39,609 nt of DNA, from the NCBI GenBank assembly GCA_021815785.1, contig JAKAZS010000017.1, forward strand, positions 1 to 39,609, in the 5' to 3' direction. Source of the DNA: a bacterium. GTDB taxonomy: Bacteria > Cyanobacteriota > Vampirovibrionia > Obscuribacterales > JAKAZS01. Position 1 is the first letter of the stretch; each line of letters opens with the position of its first letter. The position numbers and the translations under genes are program-made. Positions 8,324 through 14,900 of the stretch are shown one piece after another. Under the pieces are notes generated by a model. It made no database searches. It was given only the letters and a program-made list of their open reading frames with translations, and was not told the origin of the DNA.

Positions 8324-9538
8324 ATGAATAAAAAAGAAACAGTTATTGCTGCCATACCAAAATTAAAATTCAAAGTGACACCAGCTGATATTGCTTCAGC
8401 AACCGGATTATCTTTTTTTGAAGCAAATAATTTGTTAAATACGGTTGCAACTGAAACACGTGGCATTCTTGAAGTTACAACTTCGGGACAAATAGCTTAT
8501 AAATTTTATCCTGGATTTGAAAACAGTTATATTTTAAGTAAGTTTCAGGAAATTACTTTTAAAATAATTAAACATAGTCTTAAAATTGGTTTTTTTCTTT
8601 TAAAAATTTCTTTTGGTATTATACTTATATTATCTGTTGTCCTCGTATTAATTGGCCTTTACATTTTACTTTCCTCACGTTCAGATAATAACAACAATCG
8701 TGATGACTTTGGTGATCGATTTTTGAGTTTTGTTATTATTCGTGATTTTATTGACTATCTATTTATTTGGAATTATCAAAACCCCAGTTATGGATATGGC
8801 CAAAATTATAATCAAAATTATAACCAGGGTCAAAATCAAAATTTTTTGTTCAGCTGTTTTTCGTTTCTGTTTGGCGATGGAAATCCTAATCTTGATTTAG
8901 ACGCTAAAAAGTGGCAACTTATCGCTGAATACATAAGATCAAAAAATGGGGCAGTAACAGCTAATGAATTAGCTCCTTTTACTGGAGCCGATCCCAATAA
9001 TGAAAATTTGGTATTACCAGTTTTGGCTTATTTTGAAGGAATTCCGCAAGTTTCAGCCAGTGGCAATATAATTTACCTGTTTCCTAAAATGACTATTACT
9101 TCTAAGTATGCTGCAAATTTAAAACACAGTGACTATCTGGAAGAAACAAAATGGGAATTTTCTAAAGCTGATATTACTGGAGTAATAATTCTTGCTTTAT
9201 TTAATTTTTTTGGTACCTGGTTTTTATGGTTACATAGTTTTCAAAATATATTATTATACACATTTAGACCGGTTTTAGCCTTATTGTGTGTGTATGGAAC
9301 TTTATTTGTGGTTATTCCGGTGTTGCGCTATTTTGGTATTATGATTTTAAATCAAGGTATTGAAAAACGAAATAGTCAGCGTAAAAATTATTTTAATTTA
9401 ATCAAGAATCCAACTGAATTGTTGCAATTAAAATTAACTGAAGCGAGCTCAGCTTCATTAAAAACACAAGACTTAAGCAAGGAAAATATTGTCTATACAA
9501 CTGAACGCGATAATCTTGAACAAAGTATTGACAACTAA
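8324..9538 (+). CDS. Conserved membrane protein with two winged-helix-like modules; resembles a family conserved in cyanobacteria
   Basis: TVIAAIPKLKFKVTPADIASATGLSFFEANNLLNTVATETRGILEVTTSGQIAYKFYPGF, and a second analogous block KKWQLIAEYIRSKNGAVTANELAPFTG...VLAYFEGIPQVSASGNIIYLFP; SFLFGDGNPNLDL linker; several TM segments. Confidence 0.65.
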   Translation: MNKKETVIAAIPKLKFKVTPADIASATGLSFFEANNLLNTVATETRGILEVTTSGQIAYKFYPGFENSYILSKFQEITFKIIKHSLKIGFFLLKISFGIILILSVVLVLIGLYILLSSRSDNNNNRDDFGDRFLSFVIIRDFIDYLFIWNYQNPSYGYGQNYNQNYNQGQNQNFLFSCFSFLFGDGNPNLDLDAKKWQLIAEYIRSKNGAVTANELAPFTGADPNNENLVLPVLAYFEGIPQVSASGNIIYLFPKMTITSKYAANLKHSDYLEETKWEFSKADITGVIILALFNFFGTWFLWLHSFQNILLYTFRPVLALLCVYGTLFVVIPVLRYFGIMILNQGIEKRNSQRKNYFNLIKNPTELLQLKLTEASSASLKTQDLSKENIVYTTERDNLEQSIDN

Positions 9539-9593
9539 CTTTTGATTTTTTTATAACTGATTTGTAAGCAATTAATAATATGTTAATGACCTC

Positions 9594-9623
9594 TTGAAAA
9601 TCCCAATTAAGATATGCTATAAT
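9594..9623 (+). promoter_or_regulatory. Sigma70-type promoter for the MNIO RiPP operon: TTGAAA-N18-TATAAT with extended -10 (TGc)
   Basis: TTGAAA 9594-9599, 18-nt spacer, TATAAT 9618-9623 preceded by TGC, about 70 nt upstream of the precursor ATG. Confidence 0.6.
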
Positions 9624-9641
9624 TGGCAACTGACCGACAAT

Positions 9642-9655
9642 TTGATATCTATCAA
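9642..9655. promoter_or_regulatory. Palindrome TTGATA-TC-TATCAA just downstream of the predicted transcription start; possible operator
   Basis: Exact inverted repeat TTGATA/TATCAA; another TTGATA half-site at 9664-9669. Confidence 0.35.
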
Positions 9656-9692
9656 TTAGTTGGTTGATATATTATTACTTAAGGAGATTTAA

Positions 9693-9980
9693 ATGCAAGA
9701 TAAAGCAAATAATAAATTAGCTGCTCTTTTAGCTGCTAGTGTTGGTTTGGTTCTTCAAGGACCAGTACATGCTGGTAATGCACCAAGCTTAACGGAAAAC
9801 GGAAGTTCAAATGCTGACAATACTAAAGTTGAATTGTCATCTAAAGAAAAGAAAAGCAAAAAATCCAGCAAAGATTCCAGCTCTAAAGCCTCAAGCAAAG
9901 GCAAAGATGCTTCATGCAAAGGCAAAGATGCTTCCTGCAAAGGCAAAGACGCTTCATGCAAAGGCGCAGATAGCAAATAA
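9693..9980 (+). CDS. MNIO-modified RiPP precursor (bufferin-like), signal peptide plus three GKDASCK heptads
   Basis: AAGGAG at 9681-9686, 6 nt before ATG; signal peptide MQDKANNKLAALLAASVGLVLQGPVHA|GN; Ser/Lys-rich spacer; C-terminal KGKDASCKGKDASCKGKDASCKGADSK; directly upstream of MNIO and DUF2063-like genes. Confidence 0.85.
   Translation: MQDKANNKLAALLAASVGLVLQGPVHAGNAPSLTENGSSNADNTKVELSSKEKKSKKSSKDSSSKASSKGKDASCKGKDASCKGKDASCKGADSK
9900..9962 (+). repeat. Three tandem 21-nt repeats encoding GKDASCK
   Basis: Units 9900-9920, 9921-9941, 9942-9962 (ggcaaagaYgcttcMtgcaaa) differing only at synonymous positions; degenerate unit SSKASSK at 9879-9899. Confidence 0.95.
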
Positions 9981-10007
9981 TTTAAATTGATATAATTATT
10001 TTTCTAT

Positions 10008-10051
10008 ATTATAAATCCGGATATAATGTTTTAAATGTTCGGATTTATAAT
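10008..10051 (+). terminator. Intercistronic hairpin between precursor and MNIO genes (attenuator / RNA stabiliser candidate)
   Basis: Perfect 12-bp inverted repeat ATTATAAATCCG (10008-10019) / CGGATTTATAAT (10040-10051), 20-nt loop; no clear downstream T-run. Confidence 0.55.
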
Positions 10052-10102
10052 AATAATTTTGAACGTTATTTCAATAAGTAATAATATGTATTTTGCCTAT
10101 TG

Positions 10103-11005
10103 ATGAAAACTAAGCTAAGCTTGAGAAATAGTATTTTGGCCAATACAAATTTTTGTTCACGAATTAACTCACTGCCGGATCTTGGTGTTGGGCTTGGGCT
10201 TCGACGTGAATTTGATCAATATTTGTTTCCTGAAAATAAGTTACTAAAAATTCCTGAAATTAACTGGTTGGAAATAGTCCCCGAAAATTATATTAATATA
10301 GGCGGAAAAGCTTCTGCACGTTTGAGAAAAGCCCATTCATTGTATCCCATAATTTCACATGGAGTTAATTTGTCGCTTGGCAGCAGCGATGAATTAAATA
10401 TTGATTATTTAACCAGTCTTAAACAGTTGATTAATCAATATAACATTGCTTGGTTTAGTGATCATTTGTGTTTTACAAGTATTGATGGTGTTTATTTACA
10501 TGACTTATTGCCACTGCCTTTTAATGAAGCGACAATTAAACACATTGTCAAAAAAATAAAATTTATTCAAGGTTTTATTGAACAACCTTTTTTAATTGAA
10601 AACATTTCATATTATATGATGATGCCCTATTCCACCATGAATGAAGCTCAGTTTACAGCTCAAATACTTGAAAGAGCTGATTGTGGTTTATTGCTTGATG
10701 TTAATAATGTATATGTTAATGCACAAAATCATAACTTTGATCCCCATAAATTTATTGACAATTTACCTCTTGAAAGAGTTGTTCAAATCCATATTGCTGG
10801 ACATAGTCAAAAACAAGATATGATAATTGATACACACGGCTCACCTGTCATTAAGCCAGTATATGAGCTTTTAGCATATGTTTTATCTAAGACAAAACCT
10901 AAAGCAATTTTATTAGAACGGGATCAAAATTTTCCACCATTTGGTGATATTATTGATGAGTTAAAGTTAATTAAGCAATTTGTAACAGCGGTTCCAGAAA
11001 TTTAA
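10103..11005 (+). CDS. Multinuclear non-heme iron oxidase (MNIO, DUF692; MbnB/BufB/HvfB-like)
   Basis: LGVGLGLRREF, LEIVPENY, SHGVNLSLGSSDEL, AWFSDHLCF, PFLIENISYYM, LLLDVNNVYVNAQNHNFDP, VVQIHIAGH, DTHGSPV, AILLERDQNFPPF are DUF692 landmarks. ATG at 10103 preferred over TTG at 10100. Confidence 0.93.
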   Translation: MKTKLSLRNSILANTNFCSRINSLPDLGVGLGLRREFDQYLFPENKLLKIPEINWLEIVPENYINIGGKASARLRKAHSLYPIISHGVNLSLGSSDELNIDYLTSLKQLINQYNIAWFSDHLCFTSIDGVYLHDLLPLPFNEATIKHIVKKIKFIQGFIEQPFLIENISYYMMMPYSTMNEAQFTAQILERADCGLLLDVNNVYVNAQNHNFDPHKFIDNLPLERVVQIHIAGHSQKQDMIIDTHGSPVIKPVYELLAYVLSKTKPKAILLERDQNFPPFGDIIDELKLIKQFVTAVPEI

Positions 11006-11017
11006 TTTTTTTTGTTT

Positions 11018-11812
11018 ATGCAAAATTCACTACAGAGTATTCAGAAATATATTAAAGATTACTGTTTGGAATCTAAAGAATTTGATACTGAAATTAGTAC
11101 CAAATTTCAAGATTTTGCTGGTTTGGAAATTTATGCTAATTTAATTTGGTTTGGCTGGTTGGATTTAATGACTTGCGTCTACCCCCTGTGTAAAATCGTT
11201 CTTGGTGATAACTTTATCGCAATTTCTCGTAACTATTTAAAAACTTACCCAGCTAATAATTTTCATTTTAATAAATTGGCAAAAAATTTTTCTCGATATT
11301 TGTTACGGCACGAAGAAAGACTTTTAAAAAAAATACCTTATTTAGCTGAACTAGCTCATTATGAATGGATTGAAATAGAATGTATTGAAGATTCAGCTCA
11401 TTTTAATCAAGAAACGATAACTTTTGTTAATGAATTAACTGATGATTTTAAATTGAAACCTAACCCCACATTAAAACTTATGCATTTGCAATATCCACTA
11501 ATCAAAATTGCAGATAAAATAATTCAAAATAAAAATTCCCATACTAAATTTCGTAAAAAAGAAAGTTTTATTATTGCTTTTCGGCATCCGCAAAATCACG
11601 AATGTGTATACAGTGAACTATCGGAATTTGCTTATAAGCTTTTAAGCTTAGCTATTAATCAGAGTTTACAATATCAGGATCTAGCCCTTTATGCTATGAA
11701 TAATAACCTTGGCCTAAGTCCCCAAAATGCAATTATAGATAGTATTGTAATTATGGAAAAACTTTATAATATTGGCGCTGTTTTAAATCAGCTTAAAATC
11801 TTAGAGACATAA
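11018..11812 (+). CDS. MNIO partner protein, DUF2063-like N-terminal domain (BufC/HvfC-like)
   Basis: IYANLIWFGWLDLMTCVYPLCKIVLGDNFIAISRNYLKTYPANNFHFNKLAKNFSRYLL...KIPYLAELAHYEWIEIE matches the DUF2063 pattern; 12 nt after the MNIO stop; ATG at 11018. Confidence 0.85.
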   Translation: MQNSLQSIQKYIKDYCLESKEFDTEISTKFQDFAGLEIYANLIWFGWLDLMTCVYPLCKIVLGDNFIAISRNYLKTYPANNFHFNKLAKNFSRYLLRHEERLLKKIPYLAELAHYEWIEIECIEDSAHFNQETITFVNELTDDFKLKPNPTLKLMHLQYPLIKIADKIIQNKNSHTKFRKKESFIIAFRHPQNHECVYSELSEFAYKLLSLAINQSLQYQDLALYAMNNNLGLSPQNAIIDSIVIMEKLYNIGAVLNQLKILET

Positions 11813-11889
11813 TCTTTATTTTTAACAAATGCATAGTAAATTTGAAATTGTTATATAAAAGATAATTAATGCTTTAAGTTTAAAGAACC

Positions 11890-11917
11890 TTACAATAAAA
11901 AAAATTCTTTATTGTAA
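11890..11917 (+). terminator. Hairpin downstream of the MNIO operon
   Basis: TTACAATAAA (11890-11899) / TTTATTGTAA (11908-11917), 8-nt loop, 78 nt after the partner-protein stop. Confidence 0.4.
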
Positions 11918-11966
11918 AATACTACTTGGCAATCTCTTACTTCTATTAATTCAATAAGGACAGTTC

Positions 11967-14900
11967 ATGAAAATACTAATGCGCAGTTTTACAATTAGGT
12001 TCTTAATTTTATTGGTGATTGTTTGTCAATCTATTACGGTTGTAACAGCTCAAAATTATAATGTCAGCAACCTAAATCATCAGTTAGTCATTAACCATGA
12101 GGCTAGTAGCCATTATAATGCTAATACTTATCAGCCCTTAATTAATCAGCATATTCAAGAAATTTTGGCTAGCGAGCAATCCTCTATGTTAAATTTGGCT
12201 GCAATTACAACTTCGATTATGGCTGGTTCGATCACTGGCTTCCATCAAGTAAATATAAGTATTGGTAGTGCTGACTTAAGTGTTAGAGCTAATACTTATC
12301 TTACTCCTGCTGAAGCGATTGCCGTAAGCCAATTATTAAATCATAATGATCAAAATTTGCTGTTAAATTCTTCTGGTCAGGCATATGGTGGTTCGCTAAA
12401 CTTAAATGAAATTGGCTTAATCAACAATATCCTTATACCGCACAATGTTACCGCTTTTATAAATGAAAATAATTTGACGGTTAATGGCAATTTAGTTAAT
12501 TATGGCAATATTTATGTAGATTTACCTGGTGTAAATGCTGGGCATGAAACAATTTCAGCAAATAATCTATTTGATATGCAAGGTTCATCGATTCAAGGTC
12601 AAGGAGTCAATAATGCACCGCATGATTCATTAGTAATTAATGATCAAAGCAGTTTTATAAATTTTGGCACTGTTAACAACTTTAATAATATATCGATTAA
12701 TTCTATTACTGGTATTGTTAATGAAAGCAATGCTCACATAGCTGCTAATTTTAATATTGATTTAAACCTCAATGCTCCAAGTTATATAATTAACAATGGT
12801 TTAATTCAAGGTAGTAACGTTAATCTAAGTTTTAGTAATAATGATGGAAATAGTAGTAATTTAATTTCAGGCTCTGGTCAATATAATGCCCAATTGGGTG
12901 ACATAAACATTAATGCTCTTAACACTAAAGGTAATTTGAATATTATTGGTGCAGATTTTATTAGTCAGAATTTAAATATTAATGCGCCCAATTATAGTGT
13001 TATTGTAGATGTTAACAATATTTCTGGCATTTTAAATGTAAACTCAGCTGGTCTTAGTACGCAAGTATTTGGTAATAATCTGAATTTAGGCAATATTGTT
13101 GAATCCAGCGATCCTAGTTTCTTTAACGTAAATGGAGCAGTTAATATAACTGGTGGTATTAGTTCACCAGAAAGCAATTTGGCTATTGTTGCTAATACTG
13201 ATATAACGGTTAGTAGTGGCAGTATTTCAACCGGTTCTCAAGGTGGGGGAACGGCTGGAAATATTCGCTTAATCGCTGGAGCTAATTTTACTTCTAATTT
13301 AAAACAATCTGGTCAGGTTAATAATGATTATAATTCTATTTTAACCATTTATGGACCATCTAGCTCTGGTGGACAAATAAATTTAAATGGCTGTACTGGT
13401 ATTTTAGCTAATATAACTAACCCTTATAACTATCAACAGCTAACTGGCTCTGGTGGCTTAGTTACGATTGTAGCCTGGGCTGGCACTGAGGTTGGATCAG
13501 GAACGATCAATATTCCAGTAACCTGCCCCATTGAAACTGGCGGATATGCTACTGGAAGTAATGGCAATGTCTTACTAATTGCTGGAGCACCTAGCGGAAC
13601 CAGTATTTCACTTGGTAGTATTGATAGCTCTGGTGGCGGTGGCGGTGGTGGTAACATCAGCCTTTATACGGCTACTCCGGTCATAACTAATACATCTAGC
13701 GGGCAAGTAATTATCCAAGGTGGTTCTTTAGCCACTAATAGCGATCATTTTACTTATGGGACGCTTCAAGCTAGTTCAATTGATATAAATGGCAATAATA
13801 TTAATTCTGGTGGTGGCAAAATCACTGTAGTTGCTGGTGATACTATTAATGCCTCCAACGCAACCATAAATTCATCTGGTGTTGCTGGCTTAGCTATAAC
13901 TAATGCTAATGGTGGTAATGGAGGTAATGCCGGCAGTATTTCGCTATTAGCTATCAATAACATTTCTGTTTATGCAATAATTGCTAGTGGTGGTGGTGGA
14001 GCCGGTGGCTGGTCAGGTGGTAATTCTACCGGTACTTCGGCTCAGACCAATGGCTATAACGGTGGTGATGGTGGAAATGGTGGTGTAATAAGTATTAATT
14101 CTACCAACGGCAGTTTCTTTGCCCAGTCATATATTGCTGCTAGTGGTGGCGGTGGCGGTGGCGGTGGCGGGGCTGCTGGAGAAATTGTAATTCAGTATTC
14201 TGGACAAACGTCACCACCACCAGGAATTGGTGGCACTGGTGGTATCGGAGGACAATCCGGAACGGTTTCGATTTCAGCGGCTCAGGGCATAAATCTTAAT
14301 GCCCCAGTTGAAGTTGCTCAAGGGGATAACGGTGGGGCAGGTGGATCTAGCTCAAGTATTTTCTATGGCGGTGGCGGTGGTGGTGGTGGCGCAAGTGGTG
14401 GTTTGATTGGCTTTGGGGGTGGTGGTGGCGCTGGTGGTTACGGTGCCCAATATAGTGGAAGCGGTGGTGGTGGTGGTGCTAGTGCGGCTGGCTTTGGTGG
14501 AGGTGGTGGTGGCGGCGGTAATAGTTCAGGGATAAATGGTGGTGGTAATGGTGCGGGAATAAATATCGGTGGATTGGGCGGTTACAATGGTGGTGACACT
14601 GTGAATGGAACGCTTGGCAGCAATGGAAGTCAAGGCGTAGGTGGCAATGGTGGTAGTTATGGGATTCCCATTGGTTATGGCGGTAGCTTTGTGAATAATT
14701 TAATCATTGGTGGTGGTGGTGGTAGTAGTGCTTCAAGCCAAGCACAATCCGGTCAAAACGGTGGCAGTATTAATTTTGTTACTGGAGCAAACGGTACCAT
14801 AAATCTAACAGCTAATTCTATCTACATGAATGGATCGGGTAGTGGTGCTTTAAATATTAATGCCCAAGCTGGATCCAGTTCAACGGTTATTAATTTAAAT

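Noticed and set aside
9755-9976. 73-aa minus-strand ORF with LPLHEASLPLQEAS repeats
   Set aside because: Reverse-strand image of the tandem heptads in the RiPP precursor, which itself has a strong RBS, signal peptide and operon context.
12992-13963. Antisense ORFs (12992-13177, 13433-13657, 13766-13963) rich in Pro/Leu inside adhesin 1
   Set aside because: Mirror translations of Gly/Ser/Asn-rich coding DNA; no RBS or domain, fully overlapped by a clear CDS.
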